Shown here: piece by piece, positions 1-5,793 of the stretch | Layout of the letters: every line of letters starts with the position of its first letter | Numbering within the stretch: position 1 is the stretch's first letter | Assembly: GCA_009773995.1 (NCBI GenBank) | Contig: VSMY01000067.1 | Coordinates: 1 to 15,522, forward strand | Direction of reading: 5' to 3' | Origin: Oscillibacter sp. | Lineage (GTDB): Bacteria; Bacillota; Clostridia; Oscillospirales; Oscillospiraceae | Length of the DNA: 15,522 bases | Made by a program: the position numbers and the translations under genes | The notes under the pieces: generated by a model | The model's database searches: none | The model's input: only the letters and a program-made list of their open reading frames with translations | Told to the model about the DNA's origin: nothing

Positions 1-3
1 GAG

Positions 4-38
4 TTCCTGTTATAATAGGGAAAACCACCGGAAAGGAG
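4..38 (+). promoter_or_regulatory. Extended -10 promoter and ribosome-binding site ahead of the KdpD-type kinase
   Basis: A perfect TATAAT lies at 11-16, preceded by TG at 8-9, giving an extended -10 element (TGTTATAAT). The -35 region falls outside the window. Transcription would start near 23, leaving a leader of about 24 nt with an AAAGGAG Shine-Dalgarno at 32-38, 8 nt before the ATG at 47. This supports 47 as a true gene start rather than the inside of a longer KdpD. Confidence 0.6.
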
Positions 39-46
39 CTTCCGCC

Positions 47-1135
47 ATGACCTTCCGCAAGCCCTGGGCCTCGCCCCTCTTCCCCGTCTCCCGGCGGGAC
101 TTCCTCATCACCGCCGTCATCCTCCTGGCCACGGTGCTGCTGTGCTTCCTCCTCTGGCAGGCGGGCAGCATCGAGGGCTTCGCCGCCCCGGTCTTCGTTC
201 TGGCGGTGCTGCTGATCTCCCGGCTCACCAGGGGTTACCTCTACGGCCTGGTCTCCGTGGTGCTGGGGGTGGTCTGCGTGAACTTCATCTTTACCTACCC
301 CTACTGGGCCTTCAACCTGGAGAATCCTGGGTATCTCGTTACCTTCGTCACCCTACTGATGATCTCCCTGATCACCAGCACCCTCACCGCCCAGGCCAAG
401 CGCCAGGCCCAGCTCCTGGCGGAGAACGAGCGGGAGAAAATGCGGGCCAACCTCCTCCGCTCCGTCTCCCACGACATCCGCACCCCCCTGACCTCCATCG
501 TGGGGTCCACCTCCGCCGTGCTGGAAAATCCCGGCCTCTCCCGGCCGGAGCAGCGGGAGCTGCTGGAGAACGCCCGGGAGGAGGCCCAGTGGCTGATCCG
601 GGTGGTGGAAAACCTCCTCTCCATCACCCGCATGGGAGACGCCCAGGCCCGTATCGCCAAGGAGCCCGAGCCCGCCGAGGAGGTCCTGGGGGCCGCGGCC
701 CAGAAGTTCCGCCGCCGCTTCCCCCAGGTCAGCGTCACCGTCTCCGCCCCCGAGGAGCTGCTGATGGTCCCCATGGACCCCATCTTGATCGAGCAGGTGC
801 TGGCCAACCTGCTGGAAAACGCCGCCGTCCACGGCAAAGCCGCCAACATCGCCCTGCTGCTGGAGGCGGAGGAGGGCTTCGCCAAAATCACCGTCCGGGA
901 CGACGGCCGGGGCATCCCCCGGGACGAGCTGGACCACCTGTTTGACGGCCGCCTCAAGTCCCGCCGCCCGGCGGACGGGGACGGGAAACGCAACATGGGC
1001 CTGGGCCTCTCCGTCTGCCGGGCCATCGTCCTGGCCCACGGGGGAAGCATCACGGCCCGGAACCTGCTCCGGGGGGCGGAGCTCTCCTTCCGCCTGCCCG
1101 CCGACCTTCAGGCCCTACAGGAGGTATCCACATGA
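47..1135 (+). CDS. kdpD: KdpD-type sensor histidine kinase, short form (DUF4118 membrane domain + kinase core)
   Basis: Membrane histidine kinase of 362 aa, expected to autophosphorylate and pass phosphate to the response regulator that follows. Hydrophobic segments at about 19-38, 46-60, 66-85 and 96-114 form a DUF4118-like four-helix membrane domain. The kinase core follows: H-box SHDIRTPLTS with phospho-acceptor His142, N-box NLLENAAVH at 254-262, G1 box DDGRGI at 285-290 and G2 box GLGLS at 318-322. Full-length KdpD proteins are near 900 aa and carry an N-terminal KdpD domain plus a USP domain; both are absent. The promoter and Shine-Dalgarno immediately upstream argue that this is the natural start, not a truncation. 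The stop overlaps the regulator start by ATGA. The family controls potassium uptake, but no potassium transporter is in the window, so the stimulus is unproven. The kinase assignment is firm; the kdpD name is by resemblance. Confidence 0.85.
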   Translation: MTFRKPWASPLFPVSRRDFLITAVILLATVLLCFLLWQAGSIEGFAAPVFVLAVLLISRLTRGYLYGLVSVVLGVVCVNFIFTYPYWAFNLENPGYLVTFVTLLMISLITSTLTAQAKRQAQLLAENEREKMRANLLRSVSHDIRTPLTSIVGSTSAVLENPGLSRPEQRELLENAREEAQWLIRVVENLLSITRMGDAQARIAKEPEPAEEVLGAAAQKFRRRFPQVSVTVSAPEELLMVPMDPILIEQVLANLLENAAVHGKAANIALLLEAEEGFAKITVRDDGRGIPRDELDHLFDGRLKSRRPADGDGKRNMGLGLSVCRAIVLAHGGSITARNLLRGAELSFRLPADLQALQEVST

Positions 1136-1839
1136 ACATACGGGAAAAGATATTGGTCGTCGAGGACGAGAAGAGCATCGCCCAGTTCATCGCCGCCGTG
1201 CTGGACGGCCAGGGCTATGAGACCATCCAGGCCCGCACCGGGGCGGAGGGCCTCTCCATGATCTCCTCCCACTGCCCGGATTTGGTGATCTTGGACCTGG
1301 GGCTCCCCGACATGGACGGGCTGGACATCCTCCGGCAGCTGCGGAGCTGGTCCAGCCTGCCGGTGGTGGTGGTCTCCGCTCGGTCCCACGAGCGGGACAA
1401 GGTCACCGCCCTGGACCAGGGGGCCGACGACTACCTGACCAAGCCCTTCGGCACCGCCGAGCTGCTGGCCCGGGTCAGGACCGCCATCCGCCACACCCGC
1501 ACCGCCAGCGGCAACGACGAAATCGCCCAAAGGGGCACCTACTCCGTGGGAGACCTGGTCATCGACTACAACAAGCACCAGGTGCTGGTCCGGGGAGAAA
1601 ATGTAAAGCTGACCCTCAGCGAGTTCCGCATCGTGGCCCTCCTGGGCAAGCACGCCGGGAAAGTGCTGACCTACGACGCCATCATCCGGGAGCTCTGGGG
1701 CCCCCGGGCGGGGTCCGGAAATCAGATTCTCCGGGTCAACATGGCCAACATCCGCCGCAAGATCGAGCGCAACCCCGCCGAGCCGGAGTACCTTTTCACC
1801 GAGGTGGGCGTGGGCTACCGGCTGGCGGAAGGGGAATGA
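1132..1839 (+). CDS. kdpE: KdpE-type response regulator, OmpR/PhoB family
   Basis: Cytoplasmic DNA-binding response regulator of 235 aa, the likely partner of the preceding kinase. The receiver domain (about 5-120) has the acidic pair Glu11/Asp12, phospho-acceptor Asp55 in LVILDLGLPD, Ser82 and Lys104 in LTKPFG. A winged-helix output domain (about 135-233) follows, ending in the typical RVNMANIRRKIE helix and a GVGYRL hairpin. It starts four bases inside the kinase gene (ATGA overlap) behind an AGGAGGT site at 1119-1125, so the two are translationally coupled. KdpE proteins classically activate kdpFABC; in many Firmicutes the short KdpD/KdpE pair accompanies Trk/Ktr uptake genes instead. The target here cannot be read from the window. 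Confidence 0.88.
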   Translation: MNIREKILVVEDEKSIAQFIAAVLDGQGYETIQARTGAEGLSMISSHCPDLVILDLGLPDMDGLDILRQLRSWSSLPVVVVSARSHERDKVTALDQGADDYLTKPFGTAELLARVRTAIRHTRTASGNDEIAQRGTYSVGDLVIDYNKHQVLVRGENVKLTLSEFRIVALLGKHAGKVLTYDAIIRELWGPRAGSGNQILRVNMANIRRKIERNPAEPEYLFTEVGVGYRLAEGE

Positions 1840-1934
1840 CCGTTGCCGCAGCGTAGAATTTTCCGCCGAAATTTTTACAGCCCCTTCCAAATCCTCCCAA
1901 ACCCTTGCCGCTGCTGGCGTTGCGGGCAAACGCC

Positions 1935-1958
1935 GCCCGCCGGGCCGGGTATTTTTTT
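1935..1958 (+). terminator. Probable rho-independent terminator after the two-component pair
   Basis: GCCCG (1935-1939) can pair with CGGGT (1946-1950, one G-U) around a six-base loop, followed by a run of seven T at 1952-1958. A competing hairpin GGCGTT/AACGCC (1916-1921 with 1929-1934) lies just upstream. The stem is short, so efficiency is uncertain, but the GC-rich stem plus T-run sits where the kdpDE transcript should end. Confidence 0.45.
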
Positions 1959-1978
1959 AAGAATGTGGCAAAAAACAC

Positions 1979-2008
1979 TTGCATCCCCTATATCTTGTGT
2001 GTTATGCT
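1979..2008 (+). promoter_or_regulatory. Possible nrdDG promoter
   Basis: TTGCAT (1979-1984) and TATGCT (2003-2008) are separated by 18 bp, and the -10 has an upstream TG at 2000-2001 (extended -10). The hexamers are only partial matches. Two alternatives exist: TTGGCC (2008-2013) with GGTAAT (2031-2036), and an isolated perfect TATAAT at 2062-2067 that lacks a -35 and would start transcription inside the ribosome-binding site. The first choice is favoured because an NrdR-like box fills its spacer. Confidence 0.4.
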
Positions 2009-2032
2009 TGGCCTACTGCCAAAGTATTGTGG
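1985..2032 (+). promoter_or_regulatory. Tandem NrdR-box-like sites upstream of nrdD
   Basis: CCCCTATATCTTGTGT at 1985-2000 matches 13 of 16 positions of the NrdR-box consensus as I recall it (ACACTATATATTGTGT). A weaker copy, TGCCAAAGTATTGTGG, lies at 2017-2032 with about 9 of 16 matches. Their starts are 32 bp apart with a 16-bp gap, close to the three-helical-turn spacing known for paired NrdR boxes. NrdR is the ATP/dATP-sensing repressor of ribonucleotide reductase operons. Box 1 would cover the promoter spacer and box 2 the start of the transcript. The nrdR gene is not in the window. Confidence 0.6.
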
Positions 2033-2055
2033 TAATCGCGGCAGGCGATTACTAC
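2029..2055 (+). repeat. Strong dyad/hairpin in the nrdD leader
   Basis: GTAATCGC (2032-2039) and GCGATTAC (2045-2052) form a perfect inverted repeat with a 5-nt loop (GGCAG). In RNA the stem extends to 11 pairs, from 2029 to 2055, with one G-U pair. No T-run follows, so it is not a terminator. It overlaps the second NrdR-like box and ends 20 nt before the AGGGGG ribosome-binding site (2075-2080). It could be an operator for a dimeric regulator or a leader RNA structure. Confidence 0.65.
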
Positions 2056-2086
2056 CAAGCGTATAATTTCTGCTAGGGGGATACAA

Positions 2087-4264
2087 ATGAAAGTTATCAA
2101 GAGGAACGGCACCGAGGTCTCGTTCGACATCACTAAAATCCTATCGGCCATCACCCGTGCCAACGAGAGCATCGACGCGGAAAAGCGCATGACCTCCACC
2201 CAGGTCCGGCGGATCGCGGAATCCGTGGAGCTGGCGTGTCAGGAACTGGGCCGTTCCCCTTCCGTGGAGGAAATCCAGGACCTGGTGGAGTACCAGATCA
2301 TGGCCCACGGGGCCTTTGAGGTGGCGAAGAACTACGTCACCTACCGCTACACCCGCTCTCTGGTCCGCCGGAGCAACACCACGGACGAGCGCATCCTGAG
2401 CCTGATTGAATGCTGCAACGAGGAAGCCAAGCAGGAAAACTCCAATAAGAACCCGGTGGTGAACTCCACCCAGCGGGACTACATGGCCGGCGAGGTCTCC
2501 CGGGACCTCAGCGAGCGGCTGCTGCTGCCCAAGGAGATTGTGGAGGCCCATCAGGAGGGCATCATTCACTTCCACGACTCCGACTACTTCGCCCAGCACA
2601 TGCACAACTGCGACCTGGTGAACCTGGAGGACATGCTGCAAAACGGCACCGTCATCACCGGGACCCTCATCGAGCGGCCCCACAGCTTCGCCACCGCCTG
2701 CAACATCGCCACCCAGATCGTGGCCCAGGTGGCCTCCAACCAGTACGGCGGCCAGTCCATCTCCCTGGCCCACCTGGCTCCCTTCGTGGACGTGAGCCGG
2801 AAGAAGCTTCGGGGCGTGGTGGAAAAGGAGATGAAGGAGATCGGCGTCATCCTGGACGAGGACAGCCTCTCCAAGCTGGTGGAGACCCGCCTGCGGGAGG
2901 AGGTCCGGGGCGGCGTCCAGACCATCCAGTACCAGGTGCTGACCCTCTTGACCACCAACGGACAGGCCCCCTTCGTCACCGTCTTCATGTACCTGGGGGA
3001 GGCCAAGAACGAACAGGAGCGCAAGGACCTGGCCCTCATCATCGAGGAAACCCTGGAGCAGCGCTATGAGGGCGTGAAAAATGAGGACGGCGTATGGATC
3101 ACCCCCGCCTTCCCCAAGCTCATCTACGTGCTGGAGGAGGACAACATCCACGAGGACGCCCCCTATTGGTATCTCACGAAGCTGGCGGCCAAGTGCACCG
3201 CCAAGCGGATGGTCCCGGACTACATCTCCGAGAAGAAAATGCTGGAGCTGAAGGTGGACAAAAACGGCGAGGGACACTGCTACACCTGCATGGGCTGCCG
3301 CAGCTTCCTGACGCCCTACGTGGACCCGGAGACCGGGAAGCCCAAGTACTACGGCCGGTTCAACCAGGGCGTGGTCACCATCAACCTCCCCGACGTGGCC
3401 CTGAGCTCCGGCGGGAACATCGAGAAGTTCTGGGACATCTTCGACGAGCGGCTGGAGCTGTGCCACCAGGCCCTGCTGTGCCGCCACGAGCGCTTGAAGG
3501 GCACGCCCTCCGACGTGGCCCCCATCCTGTGGCAGTACGGCGCCTGCGCCCGCCTCAAGAAGGGCGAGCCCATCGATAAGCTCCTCTACGGCGGCTATTC
3601 CACCATCTCCCTGGGCTATGCCGGACTTTACGAGTGCGTAAAATACATGACCGGCAAGAGCCACACGGACCCCGCCGCCACCCCCTTCGCCCTCCAGATT
3701 ATGGAGACCATGAACGCCGCCTGCCGGAAGTGGAAGGCGGAACACAACATTGATTTCAGCCTCTACGGGACCCCTCTGGAGTCCACCACCTATAAATTCG
3801 CCAAGTGTCTCCAGCGCCGCTTCGGCATCGTGGAGGGAATCAACGACAAGGGCTATATCACAAATTCCTACCACGTTCATGTGACGGAACAAATCAACGC
3901 CTTCGACAAGCTGAAATTCGAGGCCCAGTTCCAGCACCTCTCCCCCGGCGGCGCCATCAGCTACGTGGAGGTGCCGGACATGCAGAACAACCTGGAGGCG
4001 GTGCTCCAGGTGATGCGGTTCATCTATGACAACATCATCTACGCCGAACTGAACACGAAAAGCGACTACTGCCAGGTCTGCGGCTGGGACGGGGAGATCC
4101 AAATCGTGGAGGAAAACGGCAAGCTGGTCTGGAAATGCCCCAAATGCGGCAACACGGACCAGGACAAGATGAACGTGGCCCGGCGGACCTGCGGCTACAT
4201 CGGGACCCAGTACTGGAACCAGGGCCGGACCCAGGAGATCCGGGACCGCGTCCTGCACCTGTAA
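2087..4264 (+). CDS. nrdD: Anaerobic (class III) ribonucleoside-triphosphate reductase
   Basis: Reduces ribonucleoside triphosphates to deoxyribonucleotides without oxygen, using an oxygen-sensitive glycyl radical; cytoplasmic, 725 aa, a usual length. An N-terminal ATP-cone (about 1-90, beginning MKVIKRNGTEVSF) is the allosteric site that senses ATP/dATP. The catalytic barrel follows, with a cysteine-rich stretch CYTCMGCRSF from Cys398. A four-cysteine zinc ribbon near the C-terminus uses Cys662, Cys665, Cys684 and Cys687. The radical site is Gly703 in RRTCGYIGTQYW, 22 residues from the end as in the family. AGGGGG at 2075-2080 lies 6 nt before the ATG. nrdG follows after 6 bp, and NrdR-like boxes lie upstream, so both genes should be co-regulated with dNTP demand. 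Radical formation requires NrdG and S-adenosylmethionine. Confidence 0.97.
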   Translation: MKVIKRNGTEVSFDITKILSAITRANESIDAEKRMTSTQVRRIAESVELACQELGRSPSVEEIQDLVEYQIMAHGAFEVAKNYVTYRYTRSLVRRSNTTDERILSLIECCNEEAKQENSNKNPVVNSTQRDYMAGEVSRDLSERLLLPKEIVEAHQEGIIHFHDSDYFAQHMHNCDLVNLEDMLQNGTVITGTLIERPHSFATACNIATQIVAQVASNQYGGQSISLAHLAPFVDVSRKKLRGVVEKEMKEIGVILDEDSLSKLVETRLREEVRGGVQTIQYQVLTLLTTNGQAPFVTVFMYLGEAKNEQERKDLALIIEETLEQRYEGVKNEDGVWITPAFPKLIYVLEEDNIHEDAPYWYLTKLAAKCTAKRMVPDYISEKKMLELKVDKNGEGHCYTCMGCRSFLTPYVDPETGKPKYYGRFNQGVVTINLPDVALSSGGNIEKFWDIFDERLELCHQALLCRHERLKGTPSDVAPILWQYGACARLKKGEPIDKLLYGGYSTISLGYAGLYECVKYMTGKSHTDPAATPFALQIMETMNAACRKWKAEHNIDFSLYGTPLESTTYKFAKCLQRRFGIVEGINDKGYITNSYHVHVTEQINAFDKLKFEAQFQHLSPGGAISYVEVPDMQNNLEAVLQVMRFIYDNIIYAELNTKSDYCQVCGWDGEIQIVEENGKLVWKCPKCGNTDQDKMNVARRTCGYIGTQYWNQGRTQEIRDRVLHL

Positions 4265-4270
4265 GCCGCC

Positions 4271-4801
4271 ATGTACTACGGCGAACTCAAAGACTGCGAC
4301 ATCGCCAACGGCGAGGGGGTCCGGGTGACCCTCTTCGTCTCCGGCTGTACCAACCGCTGCGAGCACTGCTTCCAGCCCCAGACCTGGGACTTCGAGTACG
4401 GGCAGCCCTTTACGGAGGAGACGGAGGACCACATCCTCTCCCTGCTGGCCCCCGGCTATATCAACGGCCTGACCCTTTTGGGAGGCGAGCCCTTCGAGCC
4501 GGAAAACCAGCGGGCGCTGCTCCCCTTCCTCCGGCGGGTGAGGGCGGCATATCCGGGAAAAACCGTCTGGGCCTTCAGCGGCTTCACCTATGAGGAGCTG
4601 CTGACCGAGGGGAGCCATCCCCGGTGCGAGGCCACGGACGAGATCCTGTCCCTTCTGGACGTGCTGGTGGACGGCCGCTTTGTGGAGGCGCTGAAGGACA
4701 TCTCCCTCCGCTTCCGGGGCAGCTCCAACCAGCGTCTCATCGACCTGAACGCCACCCGGGAGACGGGGCGGATCGTCCTCCTGCCGGACCGGCGGAGCTG
4801 A
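4271..4801 (+). CDS. nrdG: Anaerobic ribonucleotide reductase activating protein (radical SAM)
   Basis: Radical-SAM activase of 176 aa that generates the glycyl radical on NrdD. The [4Fe-4S] cluster motif CxxxCxxC is formed by Cys26, Cys30 and Cys33 in SGCTNRCEHCF, and the SAM-binding GGEP motif is at 71-74 (LTLLGGEPFEP). The length and the order directly after nrdD match the standard nrdDG operon. The gap to nrdD is 6 bp (after the TAA at 4262-4264), and no purine-rich Shine-Dalgarno precedes the ATG. Translation is therefore probably coupled to the end of nrdD by re-initiation. A strong hairpin terminator follows 16 bp after the stop codon. Confidence 0.96.
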   Translation: MYYGELKDCDIANGEGVRVTLFVSGCTNRCEHCFQPQTWDFEYGQPFTEETEDHILSLLAPGYINGLTLLGGEPFEPENQRALLPFLRRVRAAYPGKTVWAFSGFTYEELLTEGSHPRCEATDEILSLLDVLVDGRFVEALKDISLRFRGSSNQRLIDLNATRETGRIVLLPDRRS

Positions 4802-4817
4802 AAACGCAGCAAACCGG

Positions 4818-4839
4818 AAAAGCGGCTTCCGCCGCTTTT
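4818..4839 (+). terminator. Hairpin terminator after nrdG
   Basis: A perfect 9-bp stem AAAAGCGGC/GCCGCTTTT closes a TTCC loop. The GC core with flanking A and T tracts could terminate in either direction. It ends the nrdDG transcript just 5 nt before the Shine-Dalgarno of the next gene, leaving little room for a separate promoter. Confidence 0.75.
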
Positions 4840-4856
4840 CTAATGGAGGTTTTACC

Positions 4857-5318
4857 ATGGTAACAATGGCGCAGCGCCTGGAGGCGCTTCGCATGGAGCG
4901 GGGCCTCAGCCGCCCCGCCCTCTCCGCCGCCCTGGGCTTTCCCAAGACGGCTATGGAGAAGTTTGAAACCGGGCGGCAGACGCCCACCCAGGACCAGCAG
5001 CGGAAGCTGGCGGACTATTTCGGCGTCACCCTCCCCTATCTCCGGGGCGAGAGCGACGACCCCGCCGAAGGGGACAGCTGGCTGTCCGGCAGCGTCCCGG
5101 CGGAGGAGCCCGCTTTTCCCCCGGCTCCGGCGGCTTCGTCCGTCCAGAAAAAGCCCCGCCCGGCGGCGGTGCAGGAGGACGGCGCGGTCTTCGGCGCCCT
5201 GCTGAAAAGCCCCTCCTTCCAGGCCATGATGCGCGCCGCGGCGCTGGAAGCCCTCCGCTCCCCCGAGGGACAGGAGCTTCTGGCCAAGGCCGTCCGGCGG
5301 GAGCTGGGGCGGAGATAA
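4857..5318 (+). CDS. XRE-family helix-turn-helix protein
   Basis: Small DNA-binding protein of 153 aa. An N-terminal Cro/CI-type HTH spans about residues 5-65 (MAQRLEALRMERGLSRPALS, then a recognition-helix stretch and a KLADYFGVTLPYLRGE ending typical of the fold). A low-complexity Pro/Ala/Ser/Glu linker covers about 70-110. The last 40 residues are helical and charged (LLKSPSFQAMMRAAALEALR), possibly for oligomerisation. GGAGG at 4845-4849, 7 nt before the ATG, favours 4857; an in-frame ATG at 4866 is worse spaced. No promoter is evident between the nrdG terminator and this gene, so it may rely on read-through. The DUF1622 gene follows after 18 bp and is probably co-transcribed. The target is unknown. 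Confidence 0.85.
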   Translation: MVTMAQRLEALRMERGLSRPALSAALGFPKTAMEKFETGRQTPTQDQQRKLADYFGVTLPYLRGESDDPAEGDSWLSGSVPAEEPAFPPAPAASSVQKKPRPAAVQEDGAVFGALLKSPSFQAMMRAAALEALRSPEGQELLAKAVRRELGRR

Positions 5319-5336
5319 CGGAGGGAGGACAAGCCT

Positions 5337-5729
5337 ATGGCGCTGCTTCGGCAAATAGAAGACGTCTTCCAGCTGGTAGTCCAGTACGGCGTGCTGCTGC
5401 TGGAGTGCGCCGGGGTCGCTGTGCTGCTGGTCACGGCGGTGAAGAGCATGATTGGCTGCGTGCGGCACACGCCCCACATCCGCCTGTACCTGGCCCAGGG
5501 CATTTCCCTGGCCCTGGAGTTCAAGCTGGGCGGCGAGGTGCTGCGGACCGTGCTGGTCCGGGAGCTGAGCGAGCTGATGGTCCTGGGGCTGGTGATTCTC
5601 CTCCGGGGAGCTTTGACCTTCATCATCCATTGGGAGATCAAGACCGAGGAGGCTCGGATGGACGGGGCCTCCGGGCACGGGGAAGCCCCTCTGGGAGAGG
5701 CTCCGGAAAAACTCTTCTCTCAAAAATAG
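5337..5729 (+). CDS. DUF1622 family membrane protein
   Basis: Protein of 130 aa with hydrophobic segments at about 12-36 and 77-98 and a more amphipathic stretch at about 48-64. The pattern of a GISLALEFKLGGEVLRTVL loop followed by a second helix ending in LLRGALTFIIHWE matches the DUF1622 family, whose members are about this size and whose function is unknown. A GGAGGGAGG site begins at 5320, about 8 nt before the start codon. It appears to form a two-gene unit with the HTH protein upstream. The charged C-terminal tail (about 100-130) is probably cytoplasmic. A long hairpin follows the stop within 5 bases. Confidence 0.8.
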   Translation: MALLRQIEDVFQLVVQYGVLLLECAGVAVLLVTAVKSMIGCVRHTPHIRLYLAQGISLALEFKLGGEVLRTVLVRELSELMVLGLVILLRGALTFIIHWEIKTEEARMDGASGHGEAPLGEAPEKLFSQK

Positions 5730-5733
5730 CCAG

Positions 5734-5770
5734 ACGCGGCGGACGCAGAACGTCCGCCGCGTTTGTTCTT
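5734..5770. terminator. Bidirectional terminator between convergent genes
   Basis: A perfect 12-bp stem ACGCGGCGGACG (5734-5745) / CGTCCGCCGCGT (5751-5762) closes a CAGAA loop. On the plus strand TTTGTTCTT follows. On the minus strand the sequence beyond the hairpin includes five T (complement of 5721-5725). It sits between the plus-strand DUF1622 gene (stop at 5729) and the minus-strand chemoreceptor gene (stop at 5794), so it probably serves both. Confidence 0.8.
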
Positions 5771-5793
5771 ATCGTCCGCCCCGAAAGAAAGCC

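Noticed and set aside
2062..2067. The perfect TATAAT just upstream of nrdD as the main promoter
   Set aside because: There is no acceptable -35 at 15-19 bp, and its transcript would begin within the ribosome-binding site at 2075-2080.
1840..2076. Small open frames in the kdpE-nrdD gap
   Set aside because: They lack ribosome-binding sites and recognisable features, and they run through the terminator and NrdR-like sites.
2141..4987. A very long open frame on the minus strand opposite nrdD-nrdG
   Set aside because: It mirrors GC-biased codon positions of real genes with complete catalytic motifs, its predicted protein is low-complexity (rich in Gly, Val, Leu, His), and it has no recognisable domain.
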